DNA of 64,000 nt from Nitrospirales bacterium (GCA_029261355.1 JAJDBM010000024.1:372001-436000); one strand, 5' to 3'. Shown: positions 27,202 through 36,707, numbered from the stretch's first letter. Numbers and translations: made by a program. Notes: generated from the letters alone by a model not told the origin.

Positions 27202-27735
27202 ATGATGTGGTTACTTTTTGGGTATTTCTCTGCGGTCAGTATTGTGGCTGGTGTCATGACTGTGGCCTTTCGGAATCCCGTGCACTGCGGCATGGCCCTT
27301 CTGACACTCTTACTTCATGTCGCGGGACTGTTTGTCTTACTGAATGCTGAGTTTCTATTTGCCGTTCAAATAATCGTCTACGCTGGGGCTATTCTTGTTC
27401 TCTACCTCTTTGTCTTAATGTTGCTGAATCTCAAAACAGAAGAACAGCACCTCCATCGCAAATATAAACTCTCGTTGATTGCAGCTGGAGTCATCTTGGG
27501 TGAGCTGCTTATTCTTCTCATACAATCCCCCTATGGAGGAGTAAAAGGCACGGCCTCACCTCAAGTCATTCTTGAGACAGGTCCAAGCCAAGCTATAGGA
27601 ATTACCATGTTCAGTGATTACCTCTTGCTGTTTGAAATTGTGGGTGTGTTCTTACTCGGTGCCGTGATTGGTGCTATTGTTCTGGCCAAGACACCATCGG
27701 AAGTCGGAGTGAAGACAGAGACTGAGAACAGCTAG
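27202..27735 (+). CDS. nuoJ: NADH-quinone oxidoreductase subunit J
   Basis: A 177-residue membrane subunit with five helices. The family motif AEFLFAVQIIVYAGAILVLY covers the third helix with its pi-bulge region (about residues 49-68), followed by FVLMLLNL. It helps couple quinone chemistry to proton pumping. It begins nine bases after nuoI. Confidence 0.93.
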   Translation: MMWLLFGYFSAVSIVAGVMTVAFRNPVHCGMALLTLLLHVAGLFVLLNAEFLFAVQIIVYAGAILVLYLFVLMLLNLKTEEQHLHRKYKLSLIAAGVILGELLILLIQSPYGGVKGTASPQVILETGPSQAIGITMFSDYLLLFEIVGVFLLGAVIGAIVLAKTPSEVGVKTETENS

Positions 27736-27797
27736 CGAATAGAAGTCACAAATAGTTTCCGATGAACGTTATAAACTCATTATAGAAAATCTTCCTT

Positions 27798-28100
27798 ATG
27801 ATTCCTCTTGAAGCCTATGTCGCCGTCAGTGCCATCCTGTTTATGACTGGCTTGATCGGAGTGTTGGTTCGACGTAATTTCATTGTGGTTCTAATGTGCG
27901 TCGAAATCATGTTGAATGCCGCCAACATCAACTTAGTGGCATTCTCTCATTATCTTGAATCCATGGCTGGGCAAATGGCCGCATTATTTATCATCGCCAT
28001 TGCTGCAGGAGAAGCGGCAATTGGGTTAGCCATTATTATCGTAGTCTTCCGTGGGAAGATTGCCACCAATGTGGACGAAATTAATATCTTAAAGTGGTAA
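27798..28100 (+). CDS. nuoK: NADH-quinone oxidoreductase subunit K
   Basis: A 100-residue, three-helix subunit. Both conserved acidic residues of the proton path are present, in VLMCVEIMLNAANINLVAF and in AAGEAAIGLAIIIVVFR. Normal length. It lies 62 bases after nuoJ and one base before nuoL. Confidence 0.95.
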   Translation: MIPLEAYVAVSAILFMTGLIGVLVRRNFIVVLMCVEIMLNAANINLVAFSHYLESMAGQMAALFIIAIAAGEAAIGLAIIIVVFRGKIATNVDEINILKW

Positions 28101-28101
28101 C

Positions 28102-30093
28102 GTGTTTGACCTTATAGTTCTGCTTATTCCAATATTTCCGCTCCTTGCCGTCATCTCAAACGGAGTTTTTGGAGCTCGGTATTCCACTGAAATGGCTGGG
28201 CGGATAGCCTTTGGCTCCGTTGGCCTGTCCTTTCTTTGTGCCCTTGGTGTCTTAGGGTACGTTGTATCCGACCCCACACCTCGAGAAGTCATCGCCTACT
28301 CATGGATTTATGGAGGCGACCTCTCCGTTGATCTCGGATTTCTGATTGACCCTCTGACAACAGTATTTTTAATGGTGATCACTGGCGTCGGCCTGCTCAT
28401 CCACATCTATTCCACTGGATACATGCACGGCGAAGAAGGCTTCACACGCTTCTTTACCTATATGAACTTGTTCATGGTCTCCATGCTGCTGCTGGTCATG
28501 GGGAATAATTACGTGGTCCTCTTTATTGGGTGGGAAGGCGTTGGTCTCTGCTCCTACCTACTCATTGGGTATTACTACGAAAAGGTTTCAGCTGGGAAAG
28601 CGGCCACTAAAGCCTTTGTGGTGAACCGTATTGGAGATGCAGGATTTCTACTCGCGGTCTTTTTAATATTCACAGAATTTCGGACCCTCGATTATCTCAA
28701 AGTCCTGGAACAAGCCCCTCAGCTTTCGACGGGAATGGCGACAGCCATTGCCTTGTGTTTACTCGTTGGAGCAGTGGGAAAGTCCGCACAACTTCCCTTA
28801 TACACCTGGTTGCCTGATGCAATGGAAGGTCCCACGCCGGTCAGCGCATTGATTCACGCAGCCACAATGGTCACGGCTGGCGTCTATATGATCGTGCGAA
28901 ATCATGCCATTTTCGATATGGCGCCAATTGCCTTAACCACGGTCGGACTGATCGGTGGCATTACCGCATTATTCGCGGCCACCATCGGACTTGTTCAAAA
29001 CGACATCAAACGCGTCTTAGCCTATTCGACCGTAAGCCAATTGGGCTATATGTTTCTTGCCTGTGGCATCGGTGCATATACGGCGGCAATCTTTCATGTC
29101 GTCACGCACGCGTTTTTCAAAGCACTCCTATTCCTTTCGGCAGGTGCGGTTATTCACTCCTTGAACGGTGAACAAGACATTCGAAAAATGGGAGGACTGC
29201 ATAACAAAATTCCCATTACCTATAAAGTCTTTCTGATTGGAACAATTGCCATTGCTGGGATCCCGCCTTTAGCAGGGTTTTGGAGTAAAGATGAGATCAT
29301 GGCCCATGCCTTCATTCATCACCATTATCTGTTATATGCCTTTGCGGCCATTGGGGCACTTCTCACCAGCTTCTATATGTTCCGCTTAACGAACCTGACA
29401 TTCTATGGTAATTCTCGGGTCGATCCCAAAGTTGAGGCCCATATTCACGAATCACCCAAAGTCATGTTGGTCCCGCTTATGATTCTTGCCGGACTCTCTG
29501 TTATTGGTGGTCTGCTATTAGGGTTTCCACCTGAACATGGCTTACTCCATAGCTTTCTCCACGATGTCGCAACTCCACTTGGAGCAACAGCCCACGAAAT
29601 GAATGTGGGCTTACTGCTTGGACTTGCAACGTTTGCCACATTGATTGCAGTGAGCGGATGGGCTCTTGCACGCTACATGTATCTCTCAAATCCTGGTGTG
29701 GCTGACGAATGGATGCAAAAATATTCAGGCATCTACACGACCTTACTCAATAAATATTATGTGGATGAATTCTACGACAAGATCATTGTCGAGCCATGCA
29801 AACGGCTCGGTGAGATATGGGATTGCTTTGATCGCAAGGTGATTGATCGATTCGTGATCGGAGTTGGCAATATGACCGATGTGAGCGCTGCAGGCATCAC
29901 CTGGACAGAAAAGCATGTGATGTATGCGGGCCTTAACGTAATCGGCTATGGACATCACCTCGCAGCCTTGGCTTGGAGAAAACTCCAAAGTGGAATGGTC
30001 CATCACTATGCCGCCATCATTATTATCGGATTAGCGATTCTCGTGCATGTGGCCTTTCTCTGGTTCACCAGTGCCACAGCACTTGGTCAGTAA
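28102..30093 (+). CDS. nuoL: NADH-quinone oxidoreductase subunit L with lengthened lateral helix
   Basis: Distal proton pump of complex I, 663 residues. The core includes the glutamate of FIGWEGVGLCSYLLIGYYY, LPLYTWLPDAMEGPTPVSAL, and LVQNDIKRVLAYSTVSQLG. From YDKIIVEP (residue 558) to the end there are 106 residues, against about 70 in E. coli NuoL as I recall it. The lateral helix that braces the pumps is therefore longer by roughly one antiporter subunit, which fits the two NuoM genes that follow. The start is GTG at 28102, one base after nuoK. Confidence 0.95.
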   Translation: MFDLIVLLIPIFPLLAVISNGVFGARYSTEMAGRIAFGSVGLSFLCALGVLGYVVSDPTPREVIAYSWIYGGDLSVDLGFLIDPLTTVFLMVITGVGLLIHIYSTGYMHGEEGFTRFFTYMNLFMVSMLLLVMGNNYVVLFIGWEGVGLCSYLLIGYYYEKVSAGKAATKAFVVNRIGDAGFLLAVFLIFTEFRTLDYLKVLEQAPQLSTGMATAIALCLLVGAVGKSAQLPLYTWLPDAMEGPTPVSALIHAATMVTAGVYMIVRNHAIFDMAPIALTTVGLIGGITALFAATIGLVQNDIKRVLAYSTVSQLGYMFLACGIGAYTAAIFHVVTHAFFKALLFLSAGAVIHSLNGEQDIRKMGGLHNKIPITYKVFLIGTIAIAGIPPLAGFWSKDEIMAHAFIHHHYLLYAFAAIGALLTSFYMFRLTNLTFYGNSRVDPKVEAHIHESPKVMLVPLMILAGLSVIGGLLLGFPPEHGLLHSFLHDVATPLGATAHEMNVGLLLGLATFATLIAVSGWALARYMYLSNPGVADEWMQKYSGIYTTLLNKYYVDEFYDKIIVEPCKRLGEIWDCFDRKVIDRFVIGVGNMTDVSAAGITWTEKHVMYAGLNVIGYGHHLAALAWRKLQSGMVHHYAAIIIIGLAILVHVAFLWFTSATALGQ

Positions 30094-30111
30094 ATGAAGT
30101 AAGACTGAACG

Positions 30112-31665
30112 ATGCAAGAAGAATTACAAGCAGGCTTCCCCATTTTGACGTTCCTCACGTTCTTCCCGCTTCTTGGCGCCATGGCCATTTGGGCGATGAA
30201 GGATGAAGATCTCATCAAGAAGTCTGCCTTGGGTATTGCAGTCCTCGAGCTCATCGTTGCAGCCTGGCTTTTACTTGGCTTTGTCCCTGACACCGCGGCC
30301 ATGCAATATGCCGAACGCTATAACTGGATTCCTCAACTTGGCATTAGCTATCACATGGCTGTCGATGGAATCAGTATTCTCTTCGTGGGCCTGACCGCAT
30401 TCCTCTTCGTACTGCTGGTGCTCTATGCCTGGGATACGGTCAAAGTATATCCCAAAGCCTTCTTCATGAGTCTTCTGGCCCTCGAAACCACCATCATGGG
30501 CATTTTTGCCTCCATCGACCTCATTTTATTCTTTGTGTTCTGGGAACTCATGCTGATTCCCAGTTATTTCATGATCAAACTCTGGGGGCTTGGCTCTCAA
30601 TGCCAATATGCGGCATTGAAATACGTGCTCTACACGCTCCTCGGTAGCGTGTTTATGTTGGTGGGATTCTGCCTCCTTGATTTGAACTACTACTCGGTAA
30701 CACAGACCTATAGTTTTGACTTAGTTGAACTGCTGTCAGTTCCCATCCCAATCGATCAGCAACTCTTGATTTTCTGGCTCATCTTTATGGGATTCGCATT
30801 TAAGGCGCCGGTATTTCCATTTCATAGTTGGCTTCCCGATGCATTAACCCAAGGCCCCATTCCCACATCTGTGTTGCTAGCCGGTATTAAAATGGGCACC
30901 TATGGGTTCCTACGATTTAGCTTCCCTCTGCTTCCTGATGCTTCGAGTGATGGGACGGTTGTCGCCATCCTGATGACACTTGGACTGATTGCGATTGTGT
31001 ATGGTGCGATTGTCGCCATTATTCAAGCAGACTTCCGACGACTCCTTGTGTTCAGCAGTATTAGTCACTTGGGGTTCGTGGTGATTGGCCTGTTTGCTTT
31101 GAACTTTCAAGGGATTCAAGGAAGCCTCCTCACCATGATTAACCTTGGATTCACCACCGCAGGACTCTTCTTTCTTGCTGGTTTTGTTTATGAACGACTG
31201 GGACATACCAATGTCCAAGAATGTAGTGGGCTTGCGAAGAAAATGCCGCTCTTGGCAACCTTCTTCCTTATTATTGGTATGGCCTCCATTGGGCTTCCAG
31301 GAACCAATGGTTTCGTCGGGGAATTTCTCATCTTACTTGGAGCCTTTCAAGCCTATTGGCTATATGGCGCCATTGCCGTCACGGGTGTCATTTTCGCAGC
31401 TGCCTACTTCTTATGGTTTTATGAACGCGCCATCTTTGGTCCACTCAAGGCAAGTCTCCCAGCAGGGTTAAAAGACCTCAACACGAGAGAATGGGGAATC
31501 GGGCTCGCATTGAGCATCATGATTTTCTGGATAGGCCTCTACCCCTCTCCATTTCTCCGAATGATTAATGGCTCTGTTCAAGAAGTGGTCGATCGCTTGA
31601 ATCATGGAACCGTTGCGATGGAGACAACAAACACACATGTGCTGAGTCAGGTGATATCGGATTAA
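30112..31665 (+). CDS. nuoM: NADH-quinone oxidoreductase subunit M, copy 1
   Basis: Proton-pumping subunit of 517 residues with about 14 helices. It keeps the glutamate of FVFWELMLIPSYFMIKLWG, FPFHSWLPDALTQGPIPTSV, and an IIQADFRRLLVFSSISHLGF motif. One oddity: the lysine-bearing helix reads LLAGIKMGTYGFLRF, two residues shorter than the usual LLAGVLLKMGxYGFLRF, while lysine 260 itself is kept. It lies 18 bases after nuoL and five bases before the second nuoM. Confidence 0.93.
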   Translation: MQEELQAGFPILTFLTFFPLLGAMAIWAMKDEDLIKKSALGIAVLELIVAAWLLLGFVPDTAAMQYAERYNWIPQLGISYHMAVDGISILFVGLTAFLFVLLVLYAWDTVKVYPKAFFMSLLALETTIMGIFASIDLILFFVFWELMLIPSYFMIKLWGLGSQCQYAALKYVLYTLLGSVFMLVGFCLLDLNYYSVTQTYSFDLVELLSVPIPIDQQLLIFWLIFMGFAFKAPVFPFHSWLPDALTQGPIPTSVLLAGIKMGTYGFLRFSFPLLPDASSDGTVVAILMTLGLIAIVYGAIVAIIQADFRRLLVFSSISHLGFVVIGLFALNFQGIQGSLLTMINLGFTTAGLFFLAGFVYERLGHTNVQECSGLAKKMPLLATFFLIIGMASIGLPGTNGFVGEFLILLGAFQAYWLYGAIAVTGVIFAAAYFLWFYERAIFGPLKASLPAGLKDLNTREWGIGLALSIMIFWIGLYPSPFLRMINGSVQEVVDRLNHGTVAMETTNTHVLSQVISD

Positions 31666-31670
31666 CAATT

Positions 31671-33281
31671 ATGGGTGAATACTCTCTACTCATTATTCTC
31701 TTCGCGCCGTTCCTTGGAGCAATCGGGCTCATCTTTGTCCCAAGAAAAGAAGAACTGCTGACGCGAATGGTCGCAGCTGTGTCAGCTGGCATTTGTTTGA
31801 TTGCGTCTTTCTACATCTTTTTTGCCTATGACACCAATCTGGCCGGGTACCAATTTGTTCAGCGCTTTCCTTGGTCGGAGCAACTCGGCATTGCCTTTTA
31901 TGTCGGCGTTGATGGTATCGGAGGACCGCTCGTCTTTGCTTCAGCCATTTTATTGTTTGCAGGAGTCTTTGTTTCCTGGAACATCAAAGACCGCACCAAA
32001 GAATTCTATATCTTCCTCCTGATTCTCGCAGCAGCGACCATTGGCGTCTTCATGTCTCTGGACATGTTCTTCCTTTACTTCTTCTATGAGATGTCCGTGT
32101 TACCCATGTACGTGCTTTTAGGAATGTGGGGCAGCCACACCAAAGGCTACTTGTCGATGACAGACCCTGAAGGACTGAAGCTTCGAGACTCTGTCGGATT
32201 CATATTCAATTTCGGGTCCAACAGTAAAGAATATGCGGCCATGAAGTTGGTGCTGTTTCTCTCAGCTGGTGCCGTCATTGCCCTCATGGGCATCCTCTTG
32301 ATCTACCATTTCTCTGGACTCCACACCTTCGATATTGTCGCGCTCAAAGAGCAAACGGGCATTCAGGAAAACAGTCCACTGGCGATCCTTATCTGGCTTC
32401 TCGTGTTTATTGGATTTGCCTCGATCGCCCCGATATGGCCACTGCATTCATGGTCTCCAGTCGGACATGCTGCAGCGCCTGCTGCCACAAGTATGCTCCA
32501 TGCTGGCGTCCTAATGAAACTTGGACATTTCTCAATAATTCGCGTGGCCTATGAAATACTTCCAGAAACAACCCGTGAATGGATTTGGATTGCGGCTGTT
32601 CTGTGCGTCTTCAGCATTATTTATGGAGGACTCGTCTCCTATTTTGCCAAAGACACCAAATACATCATTGGATACTCCAGCTCATCACATATGGGTTATA
32701 TCTTTTTAGGCATGGCCGCGTTGGACTACATCAGTTTAACGGGCGCAGTCATTTACATGTTTGCCCATGCCTTAGCCACGAGCATGTTGTTTGCCATGGC
32801 AGGATGGGTCTATGACCAAACCCATTCCCGCGACATCCCCTCGTTAGGGGGGCTCATGCAGAAAATGCCCTTTATCTCTGGAGCCTTTATTGTCGGCTGT
32901 ATGGCATCCATTGGTATGCCCGGAACCGTAAATTTCATTGCTGAAATCATGATTATTGTCGGTAGTTGGGATAAATACCCCTTCCAGGTGGTCGTGGCTG
33001 TACTCGGAATTGTGTTGACCTTAGCGTACATGTTCAAAATGATGCGGGGTCTGTTCTATGGAGAATTGTCTCCGGAACATGCCCATGCCCGAGATGCCAC
33101 AACATTTGTCGACCGCATGCCGCTCATACTTTTGATCTTCTGCAGTGTATCGCTGGGACTGTTCCCAGGACACTTCTATGAAGTGGTGCGATCAACAGTG
33201 GAACCCATGCTCGATCGCATTAATCATGTCGCTCCAGTAGTCAGCCAAGTCACGCAAAGCACACAAGGACTGTTGCCGTAG
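31671..33281 (+). CDS. nuoM: NADH-quinone oxidoreductase subunit M, copy 2 (divergent)
   Basis: Second NuoM-type pump, 536 residues. It has the NuoM order of motifs (VGVDGIGGPLVFASAILLF, the glutamate of YFFYEMSVLPMYVLLGMWG, KYIIGYSSSSHMGYIFLG). The strongly conserved WLPDAH stretch is changed to WSPVGHAAAPAATSMLHAG. An insertion of about 30 residues (SMTDPEGLKLRDSVGFIFN and on) precedes the next helix. It is clearly not a recent duplicate of copy 1. Together with the long NuoL helix it fits a four-pump complex I. It is read directly after copy 1. Confidence 0.92.
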   Translation: MGEYSLLIILFAPFLGAIGLIFVPRKEELLTRMVAAVSAGICLIASFYIFFAYDTNLAGYQFVQRFPWSEQLGIAFYVGVDGIGGPLVFASAILLFAGVFVSWNIKDRTKEFYIFLLILAAATIGVFMSLDMFFLYFFYEMSVLPMYVLLGMWGSHTKGYLSMTDPEGLKLRDSVGFIFNFGSNSKEYAAMKLVLFLSAGAVIALMGILLIYHFSGLHTFDIVALKEQTGIQENSPLAILIWLLVFIGFASIAPIWPLHSWSPVGHAAAPAATSMLHAGVLMKLGHFSIIRVAYEILPETTREWIWIAAVLCVFSIIYGGLVSYFAKDTKYIIGYSSSSHMGYIFLGMAALDYISLTGAVIYMFAHALATSMLFAMAGWVYDQTHSRDIPSLGGLMQKMPFISGAFIVGCMASIGMPGTVNFIAEIMIIVGSWDKYPFQVVVAVLGIVLTLAYMFKMMRGLFYGELSPEHAHARDATTFVDRMPLILLIFCSVSLGLFPGHFYEVVRSTVEPMLDRINHVAPVVSQVTQSTQGLLP

Positions 33282-33309
33282 AACCTCACTCGCTCAGATA
33301 TCTTCTTAT

Positions 33310-34809
33310 ATGATGACATTTAATCTCGCACTCACCGGCTCTGACCTTCTTTTACTCTTGCCAGAGATTTTCCTGACAATCTGGCTCTGCGTCGTGTTGT
33401 CAGTTGACTTCTCCATGCGCAAAGTCAGCAATGAAACCTTGGCACATCTGAGCATTGGTGGCTTGCTAATCACCACTTTCATCCTCTTTTGGTTTGATCA
33501 GGCAGACATTACGGGTGCGCTCTTCAAAAACATGTACGTCCTTGATCACCTCGCGATCTATTTTAAGATCATGATATTGATCGCGACAGCTATGGTGATA
33601 TTAATCTCGATTGATTACGTCAAAAGCTTTCGCTTCTTTAAAGGCGAATATTACTTCATGGTTGTCATGTCGGCAATCGGCATGATGTTCATGGCCTCAG
33701 CCAATGACCTACTCTCCGTATTCGTTACGCTTGAATTTTCAACATTTGGGTTCTATGTACTGGTTGCCTACCTGCGCGACGATGTCCGATCAAGCGAAGC
33801 GGGTCTGAAGTTTTTCATCTTAGGAGTGTTTGCAGCAGGACTTCTCGCATATGGCATCAGTTTGGTCTATGGGGAAACGGGGACGTTAATTTTCCCAGAA
33901 ATGGCCTCGGCTCAAGGAAGTTACGGACTGGCAATTGGATTTATTCTCATCTTTGCAGCATTAGGCTTTAAGATAGGTGCAGTCCCCTTTCACTCCTGGA
34001 TTCCAGATACCTATCAAGGTGCCCCCACACCAGTAACCGCATTTTTATCCATTGCCCCCAAAGCGGCAGCGATCGCCATGTTGATCCGCATGTTCTATGT
34101 GGGCTTAGCCTCATTTAAGCCGATGTGGGTCTTACTATTCGTCTGCGCCGCCATCATCTCGATGACATATGGAAATGTTGTCGCAATTGCGCAAAAGAAC
34201 ATCAAGCGTCTTTTGGCATATTCAGGTATCGCGCAAATTGGCACAGTCATGGTTGGGTTAGCAGCAGGAACCAAAATGGGTAGCGATGCCATGTTGTTCT
34301 ACTTGCTCACCTACCTGTTTGCGAACATCGGTGCCTTCGCGGTGATCATTGCCGTCAGTAGCGCCATCAAAAGTGATGAAATTGAAGACTACAGTGGCCT
34401 GAACCGACGCTCACCTTTTTTGGCGGCAGCTCTGTTCTTGTTCTTGCTCTCACTCGCAGGGGTACCACCATTAGCAGGCTTCATTGGGAAGCTCTATTTG
34501 TTCGTCGCTGCCATCGAAGAAGAACTGTATACCCTCTTAATCGTGGGGCTCATTAACATTGTCATTTCAATGTACTATTACCTCATCGTCGTGAAAAAGA
34601 TGTATATCAGCGAACCGATTGATTCTTCGCCAGTCCCCGTATCAGCTCCAATCAAAGCCGTCATCTACTTCTGTGTCGCCGGGACCTTGTTCCTCGGCAT
34701 TTACCCCAAAGCCTTCATCGACTGGGCCGCCGCCGCAACCTTAATGTTCTCAAACATTGCCAAAACAACAGCCGCCGCTCCTGCACTCACATCCCTTGTG
34801 GGTGGGTAA
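33310..34809 (+). CDS. nuoN: NADH-quinone oxidoreductase subunit N
   Basis: Last gene of the operon, a 499-residue pump with about 14 helices. Family features are VTLEFSTFGFYVLVAYLR, VPFHSWIPDTYQGAPTPVTAFLS, and IAQKNIKRLLAYSGIAQIG. Usual length. It begins 28 bases after the second nuoM. Downstream palindromes and a T-run near 35099 probably end transcription. Confidence 0.94.
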   Translation: MMTFNLALTGSDLLLLLPEIFLTIWLCVVLSVDFSMRKVSNETLAHLSIGGLLITTFILFWFDQADITGALFKNMYVLDHLAIYFKIMILIATAMVILISIDYVKSFRFFKGEYYFMVVMSAIGMMFMASANDLLSVFVTLEFSTFGFYVLVAYLRDDVRSSEAGLKFFILGVFAAGLLAYGISLVYGETGTLIFPEMASAQGSYGLAIGFILIFAALGFKIGAVPFHSWIPDTYQGAPTPVTAFLSIAPKAAAIAMLIRMFYVGLASFKPMWVLLFVCAAIISMTYGNVVAIAQKNIKRLLAYSGIAQIGTVMVGLAAGTKMGSDAMLFYLLTYLFANIGAFAVIIAVSSAIKSDEIEDYSGLNRRSPFLAAALFLFLLSLAGVPPLAGFIGKLYLFVAAIEEELYTLLIVGLINIVISMYYYLIVVKKMYISEPIDSSPVPVSAPIKAVIYFCVAGTLFLGIYPKAFIDWAAAATLMFSNIAKTTAAAPALTSLVGG

Positions 34810-35019
34810 ATATCATTTCCTAATCCTACTTTCTCAACAAATACTGCGGCTCTAATAAATCTCCACTTTTGCATCACGCTACGTTGGCTTGGGCAATGCT
34901 TTTGTAATTTTCAATCTACCGTATCCAAGTACTCCAACAAAATTTAATTTTTCTACTATGATTCCACAATCTCACAACCCCTGATGTTCTTCCTTCTACT
35001 CAGACCTTTCCTCTACTTC

Positions 35020-35036
35020 AACCCTAAATTAGGGTT
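35020..35036. promoter_or_regulatory. Perfect 17-base palindrome upstream of the response regulator
   Basis: AACCCTAA-A-TTAGGGTT, with eight-base arms around one central base, about 200 bases before the regulator start. It could be an operator for a dimeric protein. No second copy was noticed. Confidence 0.35.
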
Positions 35037-35078
35037 ATCTAAACAGATACAGGACGTATCCATTAAGATACAACAGTT

Positions 35079-35105
35079 GAGTGAATTCACTCCTCCCGTT
35101 TTTTT
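35079..35105 (+). terminator. Possible terminator of the nuo operon
   Basis: GAGTG-AATT-CACTC hairpin (35079-35092), then CTCCCG and seven T (35099-35105). The six-base gap between stem and T-run makes it weaker than a standard intrinsic terminator. Confidence 0.35.
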
Positions 35106-35234
35106 ATTCCTGCATTAATCCTGACTATCTCTTCAGAAATCTTACGAAACGAGAACCGTTCCCTCCTCCTACCCCAATGGCCCTAAATTTGCTGTCATTT
35201 AATATTATTTATTTTTAACCAAGGATGGTGACGA

Positions 35235-36671
35235 TTGAACCCCTCTCGATCGGAACTGACAAGTTTGTCCAGACCTCATATTTTCATACTAGAACACAAC
35301 AAACACCTACACAGGCATTTACGCAATACGACGGAAAGGTACAGCCTCACAATCACCAATGATTTATGGCAAGCTATTGACAGCAATATTTTTCACAATG
35401 GGTCGAGTCCAGACTTAGCTATCATCGACGTCTCACTCGCTCAATCATGGCGTGGCCTCGAAATCGGCAAAGATCTACGACAACACGATCCCACTATACC
35501 CATCCTCCTCATCACACAAAAAAGTTCAGAAAACTTTGCACTCTCAGCCCTGCGATCAGGTATCACCGACTACATCAAAGAACCATGTACGCATGAAGAA
35601 TTCTCAGAACGTGTCACACATTGCCTCAATCAAAATCTCACAAGAGATGTATTAAGTAAAGATAAGATTCTGCCAAAGGATGGTAGGCCTGAAAGCACTC
35701 TTATAGGAGTCTCAAATACTATTCAAGAAGTTCGTAGAGACATCAAAAAGATTGCATGTACACACAGCAATGTCTTGATCACTGGAGAGACAGGCACTGG
35801 GAAGGAAGTCGTGGCTCAAGCGATTCACCTAAACAGCCAACGTCGCGATAAAGCATTCGTGTGTGTGAATTGCGCAGCCATTCCAGGAACCTTATTGGAA
35901 AGTGAGTTGTTTGGGTATGAGCAAGGAGCCTTCACTGGCGCAATGCAAACCAAGAAAGGAAAGCTCGAGCAAGCGCAAGATGGAACCATTCTATTTGATG
36001 AAATTGGGGATATGGAACTATCTGCTCAGGCAAAGGTATTGAGAGCCATAGAAGAACGGCAAGTCCATCGGTTAGGTGGAGGAGACAGCCATCCACTCAA
36101 TATCCGCGTTGTGGCAGCCACGAATCAGGACTTAGAGGAGGCTATCAGTCAAAAGCAGTTTCGATCAGATCTTTTCTATCGTCTGAATGTCGCAAGAATT
36201 CAATTGCCACCATTACGGGAACGAAAAGAAGACATCCCCTCTCTCGTCCAACACTTCATTCGTGAATTCAACCCCAAGTTTCACCGTGAAGTCGAAGAGA
36301 TGACTACTGAAGCCTTGGAATCTCTTTTGAAATATACGTGGCCTGGCAATGTCAGAGAATTAAGGAATCTCATCGAAGCATCGTTTATTCATTTACAGGC
36401 GCCCACGACCAAACACATGGAACTTCCGCCACAGTTCCGAGCAAAAGAAAAGCAGTATGCAGATCTTCCTCAAAATGAACGCGACCTCATATTATCAGCT
36501 CTTCTCAGCACGAAATGGAGCCGAACAAAAGCGGCGAAAAAGTTGGAATGGTCACGAATGACACTTTATCGAAAGATGGCCAAGCACGATATTCGCATTG
36601 CCAATCATAAAACTTGTGAGAACCATGCCGAACAGACCCAACTCATCAACAAGCAATGTAACATCTCGTAA
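35235..36671 (+). CDS. Sigma-54-dependent response regulator, NtrC family
   Basis: A 478-residue transcription activator for sigma-54 promoters. A receiver domain covers residues about 14-130, with phospho-acceptor D65 (LAIIDVSL), T94 and K115; the usual acidic pair at its start is reduced to E20. The AAA+ domain at about 155-395 has Walker A GETGTGKE (K190), GAFTGA (231-236) for sigma-54 contact, and FDEIGD (254-259). A Fis-type helix-turn-helix lies at about 430-456. The TTG start follows AAGGA at nine bases. No histidine kinase is adjacent. Two similar 19-base inverted repeats just downstream may be its binding sites. It stands at the left edge of the hydrolase island, whose regulator it may be. 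Confidence 0.9.
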   Translation: MNPSRSELTSLSRPHIFILEHNKHLHRHLRNTTERYSLTITNDLWQAIDSNIFHNGSSPDLAIIDVSLAQSWRGLEIGKDLRQHDPTIPILLITQKSSENFALSALRSGITDYIKEPCTHEEFSERVTHCLNQNLTRDVLSKDKILPKDGRPESTLIGVSNTIQEVRRDIKKIACTHSNVLITGETGTGKEVVAQAIHLNSQRRDKAFVCVNCAAIPGTLLESELFGYEQGAFTGAMQTKKGKLEQAQDGTILFDEIGDMELSAQAKVLRAIEERQVHRLGGGDSHPLNIRVVAATNQDLEEAISQKQFRSDLFYRLNVARIQLPPLRERKEDIPSLVQHFIREFNPKFHREVEEMTTEALESLLKYTWPGNVRELRNLIEASFIHLQAPTTKHMELPPQFRAKEKQYADLPQNERDLILSALLSTKWSRTKAAKKLEWSRMTLYRKMAKHDIRIANHKTCENHAEQTQLINKQCNIS

Positions 36672-36688
36672 CCTCTTCACTTCAGATC

Positions 36689-36707
36689 TGTAACAAATAT
36701 TGTTACA
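36689..36707. promoter_or_regulatory. Inverted repeat TGTAA-N9-TTACA, site 1
   Basis: TGTAACAA-ATA-TTGTTACA, eight-base perfect arms, 18 bases after the regulator stop codon. It has the same outer arms and spacing as the site at 36862-36880, their centres being 173 bases apart. It could be an activator site or a weak terminator stem. Confidence 0.4.

Larger units (their letters stand above)
34810..35234. other. Intergenic region after nuoN
   Basis: About 425 bases with no gene. It holds a perfect 17-base inverted repeat at 35020-35036, a small GTATC/GATAC hairpin (35056-35071), and a terminator-like palindrome at 35079-35105. The last two may belong to the end of the nuo transcript or to control of the regulator gene that follows. 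Confidence 0.5.
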
